DNA of 64,000 nt from Synaphobranchus kaupii (GCA_029718625.1 CM056379.1:61221626-61285625), one strand, 5' to 3'; shown: positions 1-13,560, numbered from the stretch's first letter. A program made the numbers and translations. The notes: generated by a model not told the origin, from the letters alone.

Positions 1-1059
1 AAAGTCAGAATTTACTGCCAAACCAGTTTCTTCTGTGGCAGTACAGCCTGCGCTGGAAGGAGCAGTGCATGGCGCCATCCCAGCCATAACCCGGGCACCA
101 TCCCCCACCGAGGGCAATACACCACTCTCCATTGACTCATCCCCACCCCCTTCAGGCTTGGACAATTCTGTGGATTTTGTCACCTCCACAGACAATGTAG
201 CCGCCCCCCTTCCCTGGAGGAATTTGGGGGAAACAGCTCTGTGTCTTGTATCACACCAGCCACCACTGCAGACACAGCAGCCCAGCCTGGTGAGGAGACC
301 GTTGAACCCCTGGAGGCAGAACCTGCAACTGCAGACACAGCAGCCCAGCCTGGTGAGGAGACCGTCGAACCCCTGGAGGCAGAACCTGCTCCTACAGACA
401 CAACAGGCCAGCCTGGTAAAGAGACCGTCAAACCCCTGGAGGCAGAGCCTGCTACTGCAGAAACAGCAGCCCAGCCTGGTGAGGAGACCGTCGAACCCCT
501 GGAGGCAGAACCTGCTACTGCAGACACAGCAGCCCAGCCTGGTGAGGAGACCATTGAACCGCAGGATGCGGAACCGGCTTCTATACGCACATCAGCCCTG
601 TCAAGTGGAGAGGTGTATGCACCCCAGCAGGTGGAGTCAGCCGCCACAGACCAGTCCACCCAGGCCGAGGACCCCACCCCAATCCTTGTGGACTTTTCTT
701 CCCCTCCTGCTGCTTCCCCCCCTGCTGAATCCGGGGAACCTCTGTCTGCTGCACAGACCGAAGGGGTGTGCTTTGTTGACTCTCCCACTTCCACAGTTCC
801 TGTGACGGAGGAGATAGGGGGACCTCTGCGAAAGCCTCACTCCCCTATCAGAGCTGCAAAGAGACCCTGGGAAAAACGGAGCAGGAAGCCAACCCCCAGC
901 CGTTTTACGACCCCTCGGGCCCTCAAAGTCTCCGCCAGTGTTGGTTTGCACTCCAAAGCAAGATGGAACCAGCCAAGTTGGAACAACAGCTTCCCACACC
1001 CTTATCTCTCCACCCCCGAGCCACACCTGCAAACTTTGCACACACACGTCATCCAGTGA
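1..1059 (+). CDS. Possible 3' end of an unrecognised gene with 21-residue acidic repeats
   Basis: I do not recognise this protein. A proline/serine-rich frame is open from the window edge to about 210. A second frame is open from about 145 to a TGA at 1,057-1,059. The second frame contains five near-identical 21-residue units (265-579, 63 bp each; core PGEETVEPLEAEPA), then a spacer and a basic stretch (about 830-920). The two frames read most naturally as one protein if a single base is missing from the C6 run at 204-209. A third frame also looks protein-like from about 843 to 1,196. This could be a last exon with indels, several small exons, or a decayed copy. The 63-bp period keeps all frames open through the repeats, so open length there is weak evidence. 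It lies on the + strand upstream of G6PC1. Confidence 0.35.
265..579 (+). repeat. Five tandem 63-bp units (coding minisatellite)
   Basis: Units start at 265, 328, 391, 454 and 517. Unit 3 is the most diverged. The period is a multiple of three, so array length can change without breaking the frame. The minus-strand open frame over the same span is a shadow of this repeat. Confidence 0.85.
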
Positions 1060-3726
1060 AAGTGCAAGAGCCCCTTTCCGACGTCAGAAGTGTTTGGAGA
1101 GCAGTGATGGACTGGAGGCCTACGAGCGACGATCAGCCGAGCTGCCCAGAGAGGGAACCAAAGCCAAAACTGGCACAGACCCCTGGACAGAGATGAGACG
1201 GGCGTGGTTAAGGGGCATCCACGTGCGGAAGAACAAGATGACAGGATGTCTTCTGTCATCCCGGTTGCTGAACGCTGTCCTCCGCAGCCAAAGGACTGCC
1301 AGTAACCACACTGGGGTTCTAGGAGATAAAACTGGCACCCTGCCCCCCTGCCCCCCCCCCCCCCCACACATCCCTACCACCACCTTTTAACATAAAACTA
1401 TGCCCATGTTTTTAAGTCCCTTTTCTAAAGTGTAGGTGCCCCCTCCAATGCTGTTCCTGGACACTTATGGACAAGTCTGCCCTATTCAGGTGATTATTTG
1501 GACTGGCAATCTCGTGGATGGTAAATCCTGTCCATAAGGTTCCCTGAATGGACTAAGTGCTTATAACATGCAGTGTTCCCCTCTTCACATGTTGCTGTGA
1601 GTGATAAGGCCTAAGCCCTCAAGTCCCACAGTCTTCTCCTGCCACTCCCTGAAGGACCCCCAGAGGCACAAGTGCAACCGGACCCATATCCTGCCGCGGG
1701 AAGCTAGCCTAAGCGACTGCCATCAGCAGTCCTCCCAACTGGACCCGAGCCAAAACGGATTCCGACAGGGAAAGAGGTGCTTCCCCGCCCGCCAGAAGAG
1801 AGGTCCTGACCGCACTTTGCCACCTGTGGATCGTCCAGCTTCCTGTCACAGGAGACAGAGCCCCCCGCACGCCGTGCAGAACTGGTAGAGACACTGTTGG
1901 GAGTAGGTTGCATTTCACTCACGCAATTGCAACATTAATGGGAAAAAGCACTGCATGTTACCCAAAGTCCAGGGAACCTCTTGTCCCTTGCCAGTCTAGA
2001 TACCCGGACACTGGAGAAGGAAGAGACTGAACCAGGGTGTCATAACAGCAGCGACACAAAAGAGTGTCTAATAGAGATATGTCTCCGCACCACACTGGAT
2101 CATCGTGGGACATATGTCAAGTGTGTCCATATATCTGCTGGCCAGTAGATCACAAAGGGACTATTAAACTGGGCATGGACTGTGTTTTAAATGTTTTAAA
2201 GATGGTTGGTGAACCATTTGGACAGTTGTTTTTGTTGTTAGCAGGTAACTGCATCTTCAATGTTCAAATGTGTGATGTGATTCCTATTTGGTTTTTAGCA
2301 GGTACATGCACCTATTCTTACAAGAGAGGGAATGTAGGATATCTAATATTTAGATATAAAGTACTCACCCCCCCTGCCCCCTTTCTCTCTATCTCTGTCG
2401 CTCTCTGTCTCTCACTCACTTACCCCCACAAACATCAAAGAAAAGCCAGTCTTTGTCATAAATGACCCCTCTCCCCCCGCCCCCCCACACCTTAACCCAA
2501 TCAGGACAGGGATGCTCTTCCGTGGAGGTATTTTTATTAGTGTAATGAAGGAAAGAAATTAGTCAGTTTTGGAGTTTTTGGGGAAGAAGTCATCCTTTTT
2601 GGTTCCTTGTGCATTTCCTTTTGTTCCTGTTCAGCTGGAGGGTAAATAATAGTGGCAATATTTGGCTTATCTCTCTCTTTACTGGTATCTTCTAATTAAT
2701 GTCTGGTTTAATGTCTTCCCTTTTATAAATTATAAGTAGTCAGCCTACATTCCTTAGTGAGTGTATGATTTCCAGTCATTATTCTAATTGACTGTTTTCC
2801 ATTTAATAAAATTATTTAATCTCAAGACCTGATTTAGACTTGTTGGTTGATCCACCAGGTTACTGTTCGACTTACCTATTAATAAATTTGGCGATTTAAT
2901 TGATGATTGTAATTTTTTATAATAATTATTAAATTAAATCACATAAAACTTATTTTGAATGGAGGTTAAGTGAGGGGTTCTAGCACGCAATATCGCTTGT
3001 GTTCAGTATTCAGAGTGCCGAACGTTTGAAAAGGGCATTGACTGTTGGAACCGCTGGATTCAGAAAATACACATTTTACCTAGTCCTCACTTACCCGACA
3101 CTACCTTAACTTATAATGGTTCTCTCGATGCTGCAGTGAAGTGCAACTGCAGTGTACTGCAACAACAGGAAGTTACACCCTAAAAGGGTCCAACACTGAC
3201 CAGCTAAAGAGAACACAGATCAGAGAAAGTCAAAGCATCCGCTGCCCCTGCTCAAAAGCACTAGCAGGTTTAGCAGCAGCAGGACATGCTTAACGTCAAC
3301 AGCAAGCACTGTGTCTTCATATCACAGGACCCAACAGATAACTATGGATAATTATTAACATGTCTTACTGCCCTGTTGTGTGACCTTTTACATACAACGG
3401 TAGGGTTTCCACACGTCATTGCAAGGCCTAGCTCCGTAAATCCAGTAGCCTTGGCTGAACATTAAATATTTGACTAGAGGTGTCTTTCACCTTTTTTATT
3501 TATTCTGGTATTATTTCTTTCAGCAGAAACAGTTTCTCTCAGTTTTGACATCTGGCCCAGTAGTTTTGGGTGGCATATCTGTGACAAGGACAGTGACAAC
3601 GGGGATGATGAAGCCATGGGGGCTTACGTCAGCATCATCACCATAGCATTCCCACCCCCCTGTCCTTTTGCATCTTGCCACATGCACGGCATTGCGCCTG
3701 GACTAGTCTCAGCCTCAGCCGCTTTG
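1060..3726. other. Non-coding stretch, no gene recognised
   Basis: The first part (to about 1,390) keeps short open frames that look like broken coding sequence. The rest is pyrimidine-rich (about 2,360-2,500) and then AT-rich, with polyadenylation-type AATAAA motifs near 2,806 and 2,880. These could be the 3' UTR of the left-edge gene or an old LTR. I see no clear ends for either. Confidence 0.4.
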
Positions 3727-6427
3727 TATGGAAGCATATCCGCGCCAAAATTCAAATGAAAATGCAAATCGGCGATTGCATTTCGTTAACATACGATGCG
3801 CGCAAAAACCATGACATAATTCAAATGAAAATGCAAAAGGTGCACATTGCGTTTTCATTTGCAAGTTAGTGTACGCACTTTATCTGACAATTTGAAAATG
3901 TTAATGCAAATCCATTTCACATTTAATTTTTCTCGCCCTCTACGACACAACCCTGCCATAATTTTAATGAAAATGAAAAACCACATTTGCATTAGCAGTT
4001 TCTTGTTGCAATCGCATGATCCATGACAAAAAGGAAATTATAATTCAATTCGCCATTTAACATATCGTTTTCATGCTTTTGCGGCACAAGAGTGACATAA
4101 TTCAAATGTAATGGCATTGTATCCGTTTGCATTATCATTTCCGTGTGGTCACGCAAAAACCCTGCCAAAAATCCGAACTGAAAATGCAATGCAAACTGCA
4201 ATGCAAATGCAAACTGTCAAAGCTGCCCATCAAGGCGGGGCCTCGAAGAAAGGGGCGTTACAGGGGACTGTTCAAACCACTGAACATAATGGTTGTCTGT
4301 GATTTCGGTCGTCAGGCAGTTACCAGGCTAGATAGCGACATTTCCTTGTTCTCTGTGTTTGGGGATTATAGGCTAAATGCTATAAACTCTAAACGAGGTA
4401 GCCTAAACGTTACGATGATCCTAGCCAGCCCGTTGTTCCTACTAACTTAACCTTAATAGCAGGGAGGACTTGCGTAGCCTAAGGGCAATACATTTCCGTT
4501 CACCGGGTTGCCATAGACAGGGCTGTGTGATAAACCAACATTGGGCTATTGCTTAGCCTATATTCCATGTCACTAAAATAAAATAAGCAGGCAATCAATA
4601 AAATAAGTGCTTATGTCTCTAATCGTGTCTGAGTGGTAGACCTATTTAAATGAAAAAGATTCTGTAGCCGATGTTCTTAAAAGACTGAGCATAATGGCAT
4701 TGTGCCAATACTGACGGATTATTTTATTTTTTACAGCTGTGTGGATAGGCTAGGCTACTGTCGGAACTCACTGTATTCGCACACCCTCTAAAAAGACAAA
4801 TTTTTACGTTCTCTCAATAATCAAGAGCCTATTTAAATTGAACTAATTAAAATGTTTTGTGTAAACTAGGCTACAACAGGAAAATCAGTGTCATAGAGGC
4901 TAACCGCCTCATCTTAAAGCATTGAGATCTGGAAAGCTCCAGATACTGTGCGAATAGCCTACCTAGTAGCCTACCAAAGACGGTGAATTGTGTTGTAGGA
5001 TAGCCTATGGTGTAACGTTATAATGCAATTAAAATATAATTAAAAACAAATATTTAATCATCTGTAGGCTATGTTGCTTCATGACTAGGCAAAATATAGA
5101 TTATTACAATAGCCGAGGCTACAGGTAAAATTCCCAAGGTTGATGCCAGGCTTTGTGAGTAGGGAGATCAAAATCTTTGGTTGTGCCCGCCGGGGTCGTT
5201 TCCCCAGTGTTTTCACCACAGAACTATATAATACGAATGTGGTTTTTTCACCAAATAAAAAAAGAAGCTGTCATTCAGTTTTTACACGTCTTTTATTGTC
5301 ATCTGCTGGGTAAAGACATGAATGACAGTCCATACTACACAACATAGCCTATGCGAATAGGCCTAATTACACAATTTTATATTTTTATTTAATTAGCCGT
5401 TTTTGGTAGCTAGGCTGTAGCAGGCTCAAGCTGTGTCACGTACAGATCGCTGTCTCAGGCTTTCTGTGGACTACGTTACCTTTGCTCTGCACATAGCCTA
5501 AGGGTAAGGCTATCTAAAAGAAAACCATAATTAATAGAAATCGTGATGGAAATGCCCACGGAAAAGGGTAGCACATTTTTCAGGCATAGCCTGCCATGAA
5601 TAGCCGGCTGGTTTTGGCCACGGAAACCCGTAACATTAGGCTATCGGCTAGTTTCCACACCAGATTAACGAAAGCAGGCTAAATTGTGAAATTTAGTTAA
5701 CATTGGGCTGGCTATGGCTAGTCGTAACTTTTAGGCTACCTCGTTTCCTTTTTAATTCCGATCATTTTGCCTATAATCCCCAAACACAGAGGACTAGGAA
5801 ATGTCGCTATCTAGCCTGGTAACTGCCTGACAACCGAAATCCCAGACAACTATTGAATCATATGTTCATTGCTTTGAACCGAACAGTCCCATGTAACGCC
5901 CCTTTCTTCGAGGCCCCGCCATGATGGGCAGCTTTGACAGTTTGCATTTGCATTGCAGTTTGCATTGCATTTTCAGTTCGGATTTTTGGCAGGGTTTTTG
6001 CGTGACCACACGGAAATGATAATGCAAACGGATACAATGCCATTGCATTTGAATTATGTCACTCTTGTGCCGCAAAAGCATGAAAACGATATGTTAAATG
6101 GCGAATTGAATTATAATTTCCTTTTTGTCATGGATCATGCGATTGCAACAAGAAACTGCTAATGCAAATGTGGTTTTTCATTTTCATTAAAATTATGGCA
6201 GGGTTGTGTCGTAGAGGGCGAGGAAAAATTAAATGTGAAATGGATTTGCATTAACATTTTCAAATTGTCAGATAAAGTGCGTACATTAACTTGCAAATGA
6301 AAACGCAATGTGCACCTTTTGCATTTTCATTTGAATTATGTCATGGTTTTTGCGCGCATCGTATGTTAACGAAATGCAATCGCCGATTTGCATTTTCATT
6401 TGAATTTTGGCGCGGATATGCTTCCAT
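3727..6427. mobile_element. 2.7-kb foldback (long inverted repeat) DNA element
   Basis: The left arm (about 3,727-4,435) and right arm (about 5,705-6,427) are inverted copies of about 0.7 kb around a 1.27-kb AT-rich middle. The ends read TATGGAAGCATATCC and its reverse complement. GCTTTG sits directly outside both ends and looks like a 6-bp target duplication. The arms are packed with octamer-like ATGCAAAT/ATTTGCAT motifs. There is no long coding frame, so it is non-autonomous. The superfamily is not assigned. Confidence 0.8.
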
Positions 6428-9323
6428 AGCTTTGACACACTTCGTACACAGCGTCTGATGCACAGGCTTGCATAAGCTGGGTAGAACTGTAGAAAACTGA
6501 CAGTCAGCACTCATTTGCTAGCAGCACTGTCAATCACAGGAGTGTGTGCGTATTTCCGGTATGACGCAGTGCATCGGGTTTTATCAGTCCGCCGAGAAAC
6601 AAGTTATGCTAACTAATCGGTAGCTAGCGAATGCTGCGAATCCATCAAGAACAATGAGTGTTTCAGACCAAGAGCTTAATGCTGGATTGAAGAACGTTTT
6701 TGAAGTTCACGACATTTCTTCGGTGTGATAGACTGTTTTACTGGAGATCGCCGTGCCATTTGTGTAAATTTGTTTCACGCGAGTCTGTTTTTCTTGTAGC
6801 GCTGTTTCTGAATCGACCACCATCTGTACCGCCTCAATACGTCACGGAACATAGACGGTCTGTGGTTGGTTATATTGTATGTCAATCAAAGGCACCAAGT
6901 GTCAAAGTGGGCGGCTCTTTACCGCGTTAGGCAAGTCTATGGACCAGACTTTGTGTTTAGTCACGAGACTAGGTCTGGACAAGCTCAGCTTCAACTCTGC
7001 AAATGTTTGACTTCAACCAAGTCATGCACTAAGAGAATTGTACTCACAGGACAGTTCAGCTTGAACATTTGAAAAAACTTAATAATGCTACGTGTCAAAC
7101 AAATATCCCGATTTCATTAATTAAGCGCAGATGATGATTGACAGCGATGTTTACAAGGGACAACGTTAAATTCAGTCCTGCGGACATGTGGCATGAAATT
7201 CTAGCTTGAAGCAGTGGGGAATAAACACATTAAGAATGATGTCAGTTATATAGCATTTAACTTGCACAAAAATTGTTAAAGGGAGAAAGAAATAGCAATA
7301 ATAATAATGAAAAGGTTTGCAACAGAGCCTGGAATTGAGTTGAGTGGGAGGGTTGTGATGACAGGTCTGCACACTTGCTTGGGATCAAAAATCCTGACAG
7401 CCTTAAGAAATCTGTGAGCTGGTTGACAAAATGTGGCTTATTTTTGGGTTTATCAGGGTTGTAATATGTTGTGAGTTTCTCTGCGAATGTACGAGAACAT
7501 ATGAATGTTTTGACTCAATGGTGGTTGTTTTGTCTGTGCTGCAGGTCTGTTGAGCCAGCACACAACATTCATTTTTAAGGTTTTCAATTTTATTGTAGGT
7601 TTCGTGGATTCTGACTTCATGACTTTCAAACCACCAGATAATTTTGACCATCCTATTACCATTTTCAACAGATTAACGAGAGCTGTGTCTCCAAACGAGC
7701 ATCCAACAACAACTCCTTGGGTGCGTCCCAATACTCGAAAAACCTCTCCCCCGTGCCCCAGAAAATGATTGTTGTGTTCTAATCTAATGTCGCTGATTAC
7801 ACATTAATCATATATTAATGGTTAAATATTAATTCATGTCTCGACGCAAACCGCAATATTTGTGCCCTTTCTCCTGAGTACAGTGCACTGGCAGAAGGCA
7901 CATTGTATACTGTACATGCAACAATTTTTTTTATAGTAGCTGTTTTGCATACTTCCGGGTAGGAGATGAGTGGAGGAAAGGAGGTGAGGAGTGAAGAATA
8001 TTGGGACGCAGCCCTTGAGTTCTGTTAGCACAAACGCATATTCCAGCTTGGGCAATGTTTAAAAACCTTGACAGTGGCCACAATTATGTCAACTTTAGGG
8101 AATACTACTCATACTACTACCAAATACTACTCATTAGTGCAAGTTAAATTCACTGAATTTGGCAACAAGCTTTTAAGAACGTCTTTATATGCTGCTAACA
8201 TATAACTCACATTGTTGGACACAAATGCAGTCACATTTTTTAAATCAACTTTATAATCCTCTAAGCATTTATTTATGCCTTCCACAACAAGAGGAATTTA
8301 TGGCAATTAAGTACAATATATCAGCAAGGACAAGTTTCAAATAGGTTATGATGGATTTCCTTGAGGAACAAATTAAATATGTAAAACATCCATGCCCACA
8401 GATATGCTGTCAGTGGTTTCATTTTGATTTTATGCAAAGCAGCACATACTTCTGTTTAGCTGATGGAATGGCCTCGCAGTTTATTACATGCTTGTTTAAA
8501 AATGCACGCCATTGTTCACTTTTTCAAGTGGAATATTTGTACTTAAGAATGCATCTGTTAAATCCTGAATAACATCTCTCCACTGCTCCTTACCCCTGCT
8601 GACAGATGATTCCCCCTTTGTGTTGATGTCAGACTTAATTCACGTTACTTTGTTAATTAAATCAGTCTACAATCTACTGCTGCACTCATTTGCTCAAAGA
8701 TATGCTTTTTGTTTCGTTTGAAGTTCCATCCTTATTAACTTTCCCTTCTCTGACTCATGTATTAGTTAAACAAATTTTTATAAGCATCACAATTAACCAC
8801 TCAATTGTATAATTAGTCACTTAATTGTGCCGATCGAGTGCCTACAGGGCCCACTGGAGGACAACAGTTGAATTACAAGTTTAAATCCCTGCGAGTCATG
8901 TGGTCGAGATAAACTGGTCGCACTACATATGGACAATACAGTTCTAATTTTTTGTTGTTGTTGCTGTATGGCAATGCTTCTCTTAAATTAAATATGATTA
9001 ATGTAAATGTCTGCGGTTATTCTTTGGTTAATTGATTTATTTTAGTTTTGGACTAAGAGTACTTATTAAATAGACTTCAGTACATGCATAACAAATGTGC
9101 ATATGTTGTCCGAGTTCTTGCCCACACCTGAGCATTGCAACACATATCCTGACCTGCTATGCAAATGTTCCTCCAGTCCCACTTGTTCGGAAAGGCAGTG
9201 TATTTCTGCTATCGGTTCTAGCATGTTGTTTGTGTGTTCCTAAATACTCCGCGCAATACACTCTCTCTCCCAGCACAGACACTCCATTAAGTCTTACCAG
9301 TTTGGCATAAAAAAACAAAGATA
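6428..9323. other. Intergenic stretch, no gene recognised
   Basis: Short chance open frames only. The part at about 6,540-7,030 has the mixed composition of a dispersed repeat, but no ends were found. The rest is AT-rich. Confidence 0.5.
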
Positions 9324-10482
9324 CAGTCAAGCCGGAAAGTCTCCCCACCCCTTTCACCTTCTCCACGTTTTATTACGTTAGACATATTCCAAAATTGATT
9401 AAATTCCTTTTTTCCCTCAAAATTCTACACACAACACCCCATAATGACAATGTTTTTTTGAGATTTTTGCAAATTTATTAAAAATAAAAAAATAAAATTT
9501 CTCACTTACATAAGTATTCATACTCTTTGCTTTAACGTATTTTTAAAGTATCATATTTCATATTTGGTCGCATATCCTTTACATGCTGTTACTTCCTGAA
9601 GTCTGTGACCATCAACATAAAAAAAAACTGTCGATATCTTATTTTCAGGTACTGTTACAAGCGATATTATAACCTCTCTGCATTTGAATGGATCTCTATG
9701 GAAATTGGGGGGTGAGACTAGATTCAGCTGTAAATTACACTGGTACAGTATGGAACACATGGCTGGCTAAATGGCTGTAAGTTATCAAGGGTCTGAGCTA
9801 TCAAACAAGCCCCAAACCATCACTCTGTTGCCAGATATGGAGTAGATGTGGATGGATCACTGCAAGGGTTATTTCTCCGGACTAATTTTCCTATAGAACT
9901 CTATGGGGAAAAAAGTCAGGAGAAACAACCCTTAAAGTGATCCATCCACATCTACTCCATATCTGGCAACAGAGTGATGGTTTGGGGCTCGTTTGATAGC
10001 TCAGACCCTTGATAACTTACAGCCATTTAGCCAGCCATGTGTTCCATACTGTACCAGTGTAATTTACAGCTGAATCTAGTCTCATCCCCCAATTTCCATA
10101 GAGATCCATTCAAATGCAGAGAGGTTATAGTATCGCTTGTAACAGTACCTGAAAATAAGATATCGACAGTTTTTTTAATGTTGATGGTCACAGACTTCAG
10201 GAAGTAACAGCATGTAAAGGATATGCGACCAAATATGAAATATGATACTTTAAAAATATGTTAAAGCAAAGGGTATGAATACTTATGTAAATGAGAAATT
10301 TAAGTTTTTTATTTTTAATAAATTTGCTAAAATCTCAAAAAAACTTTTTTCACATTGTCATTATGGGGTGTTGTGTGTAGATGTTTGAGGCAAAAAATTA
10401 ACTCAATCTATTGTAGTATAAGTCTGTAACGTAATAAAACGTGGAGAAGGTGAAAGGGTGGGGAAACTTTCCGGCTTGACTG
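9324..10482. mobile_element. Palindromic Tc1/mariner-type element (1.16 kb)
   Basis: CAGTCAAGCCGGAAAGT at the left end is matched by ACTTTCCGGCTTGACTG at the right end. TA dinucleotides lie at 9,322-9,323 and 10,483-10,484, the Tc1/mariner target duplication. The inverted similarity runs nearly through the whole element, with the centre near 9,900, so each arm is about 0.57 kb. There is no transposase frame. Related internal sequence recurs at 12,440-12,540 and 41,165-41,415. Confidence 0.85.
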
Positions 10483-11656
10483 TAGGTACATTATAAAAAC
10501 CACTCGAGACCACAATTGTTATAAGACACCAGGTACAGACTGCTACATAAGTACGCCCAGACATAGCACTAAAGAGCAGAACAAACCACCCAGGAGAAGG
10601 ACTGAGCAGGATTAATGTACACTGATATTGAAAAAAGTGGTGGAAGCCTGCAGGGAACAACAAGGTTAATTCACACGACAGGCCTCCACGCAGGAGTCAT
10701 CATAGGTCTACTACAAAAGTAAAGATGGATTAAAAACATGATTCAATGATTCAGATAGATGGGGGGCATCTGAAGATAAAAAACCCAACACGATGGGAGA
10801 CAGGGAGGAGGGTCAAGACAAAGGCAAGGGAAAAGGTAATCAAGGAAAAGGCAATATCAGACAGTGTAGCACAGCAAGCTAACAAAGTATAGGGCTTAAG
10901 CTATGGCAGCTAAGAGCTTTGTTAAGCAGAGGCTCCCTGAATGCTTTTCTAACCATTGCTTTTATCCTACATGATCAGTTAAGTCGAGGGTGCCGCACGT
11001 CTGTTTTTCAGTCACTTTGTCCAGGTGGCAATACAGAATGGAATTTGTTCAATTGATGCATAATGTGTAAAGTTAAAAAGTAAAAAAACTTTTACACAAC
11101 ATAATATTTAAGTCACGTGTCAACATTGATCACTTAATCTCCTAACCAATTCTTCCAGATGTAATTTTGGCATCCCAACATAAATATCGTCCATACATAC
11201 ATACATACGCCGTAAAAGTGCTATTGTCATTGACTGTCTGTTAGACACACATAGCAACTTGCTTCACCCACACAGTGTGAACTACTCTCTGTAAGGACTG
11301 GGAATGCTGAGTTAATGAAATGAGTAAAAAAAAAAGTAAATTAACTAAATAAACGAAAAAAGTGATGAGGTTTCGTATGGTAATTAATGGGACAGTGGCG
11401 ACACTATTTGGCCTGCGTGGCTCCAGCTGGTTGTTACTATGTGTATCATGTGAAAGTCAAACAGTGAAAAAGCAGTTATGGTACATGAGGTTCACCGCAG
11501 CATTACAGCGTCTGCTGGACAGAAGACATGGCACCACTTTCAAACATTTTTCTGATTTCGGCTAGGTGAAACGTGGCAACCCTACAGATACCACATTTAC
11601 ACACAGCTACAGCTGTATCCTCCTGGTAAACCTAAAGGAAAAAACATGCATCCCTT

Positions 11657-11730
<74 letters not shown>

Positions 11731-12338
11731 GCAGGGTGTACATCTCCATTGTTCAATTTAGCTGGCACTCTGTCCATCCTCAATGCACGTCACTTTCCAA
11801 CTGCTGATTAAGTGCCCCTGATCCATCCACTCGACCTACATGTCTCCAGTCCAGTGCACTGCCATTGGACAGCACGCACCGTTAGAAAGCGAACGTGTCA
11901 ACAGACACAGTACCGCCCAGCGCAGAAAGGACACAAAGCGGGTTCTGCTCAATTATTTTTAGCTCACGAGGTCTGTTTGTGGTGCAGTAGACGGAGGCGA
12001 GGGGGCAGGGCTTGCTGTTGACAGCAGGCCTCAACATCACGCACGCAAGATAGGGCCCCAGGCTGTCCCATCCTCTGCTCTCCTAGCAACGCACGGCTGG
12101 CATGCGGAACAACCGCCATGATCATTCAGTCAGAAGTGAACATCACAAACCTTTTAGCCCTTTCACAAGGACCGCTGTCCATGTACAGTGCTGTTTACCC
12201 TCTTTGACTCAGATTAACAGAAGTCCTTTTCGACCACAGTGTACTCTTTCAGGGGGATTTTCCACTGTATTGTCAGGGACTTCTTTAAACTGATTGAACT
12301 TACATATATAGTGAATGCAATGGACATTGTATATAATA
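10483..12338. other. Intergenic stretch with a microsatellite, no gene recognised
   Basis: AT-rich sequence with only short chance open frames. The one clear structure is the (CA)n tract listed separately. Confidence 0.5.
11658..11728 (+). repeat. (AC)n microsatellite, about 35 units
   Basis: Uninterrupted AC dinucleotide run of 71 bp. Confidence 0.98.
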
Positions 12339-13110
12339 CAGTGCACTCCAAATGTGTTAGGGCAGTGACACATTTTTTTGTTGTTTTGGCTCTGTACACC
12401 AGCACATCGGCTTTTAAATGGAACAGTGACTATGAGGTTAAAGTCACTTCAAGGGTTGTTTTTCTCCAGACTTATTTTTCCATAGAGTTCAGTAGGAAAA
12501 TGGGTCAGGAGAAACAACCTTTAAAGGGGCTATATCTAATGTCCAGAAATTCCTTCTCATTACTGACACCGGTGGCCATAAGTGCACTGCAGCCAGCAGC
12601 CTGGGTGATACTAACATTGCCTAGCTAGCAGGCTAGCAAACAAGCAGTCCACTAACATTATGTATTATGACAAACACTGTTGATTATAGCCAACAATGAA
12701 TGATGTACAAAGCAAAGGTGTAGAACTATTGATAGCTTTCTAGCCAAGAGCAATGCAAGGCAGGGGTGGTTAACTAGCTACCTGTAACCTAGCTAGTTTT
12801 GTGGCTGGTGAACGTTAGCTACTGCCCGACCTGGATCTGGCATTGCTTGGTAATGTTAGCTGGTAAAGCTAGCCAACTAAGGTTACCAGCCAGATCAGCC
12901 CCGGGAGTCGGGTTTGAATCGATGTAGCTAGGTAACGTTATCCCTATGTGTAAAAATGGCTACAATTGCTACACGGTTCAACCCTCAAATTAAAGCTTAA
13001 AATCTGCACTTTAATCTCAGTCACTGTTGCATTTCAAATACAATGTGCTGGAGTACAGAGCCAAATCAACAAAAAATGTGTCACTGTCCTAACACTTTTG
13101 GAGTGCACTG
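12339..13110. mobile_element. Non-autonomous Tc1/mariner-type element upstream of G6PC1
   Basis: The terminal inverted repeats begin CAGTGCACTCCAAA on the left and are mirrored on the right, with TA at 12,337-12,338 and 13,111-13,112. The repeats extend inward about 100 bp and share the 'gctctgta..cagca' block seen in the element at 25,101. The middle (about 12,600-12,950) is unrelated sequence. It ends about 410 bp before the G6PC1 TATA box, so it may belong to the distal promoter. Confidence 0.75.
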
Positions 13111-13439
13111 TATGTACAGACATGGTACTACAACGTCTAGAAAAGTCATGGAAAATTCCTTGACATCTTTAGTCACAGGAGAAGCCAGTCTTCAAATCGC
13201 ACTCTTCAGTGGGTTACTGTGGTATGGAAAGAATGGAAAGACCGCTCTGGCAGCTGACTTCAAAAGCAGCCTTTGGGCGACTATCAAGCTGTTCCTCATT
13301 GGAATAGTTACCAGAAAGCCAACAGATATGATCAATCAGGGAGAACTACTGAGAAGCCCCTACGAGCGTGTGCTATGGATGAGGGAAAGCGTGCGAGTCA
13401 TCTGCCTGTTGGGAACTGCCATGATGTAATGTTTACAGA

Positions 13440-13560
13440 GGTGTTTATTTTCTCTTCCCACCTTTTCCTCTCACGGATCCAAAGGTCGGACACCTGAGTG
13501 GCTTGACCACCGCATGGGGTATAAAAAGGTGTGCAGACCCACTGCACATGAGCGAGTGGA
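13440..13560 (+). promoter_or_regulatory. G6PC1 core promoter: TATA box and forkhead-like site
   Basis: TATAAAAA is at 13,520-13,527, about 100 bp before the first ATG, which puts the cap site near 13,550. TGTTTATT at 13,443-13,450 fits the forkhead consensus. Mammalian G6PC1 promoters carry FOXO/FOXA sites in the insulin response unit at a similar distance. That functional link is inferred from the family. Confidence 0.6.

Noticed and set aside
180..794. Minus-strand protein of 204 residues
   Set aside because: It is the complement of the 63-bp repeat array, where every frame stays open.
7403..7768. Overlapping short open frames on both strands
   Set aside because: AT-rich chance frames with no domain, codon pattern or flanking splice logic.
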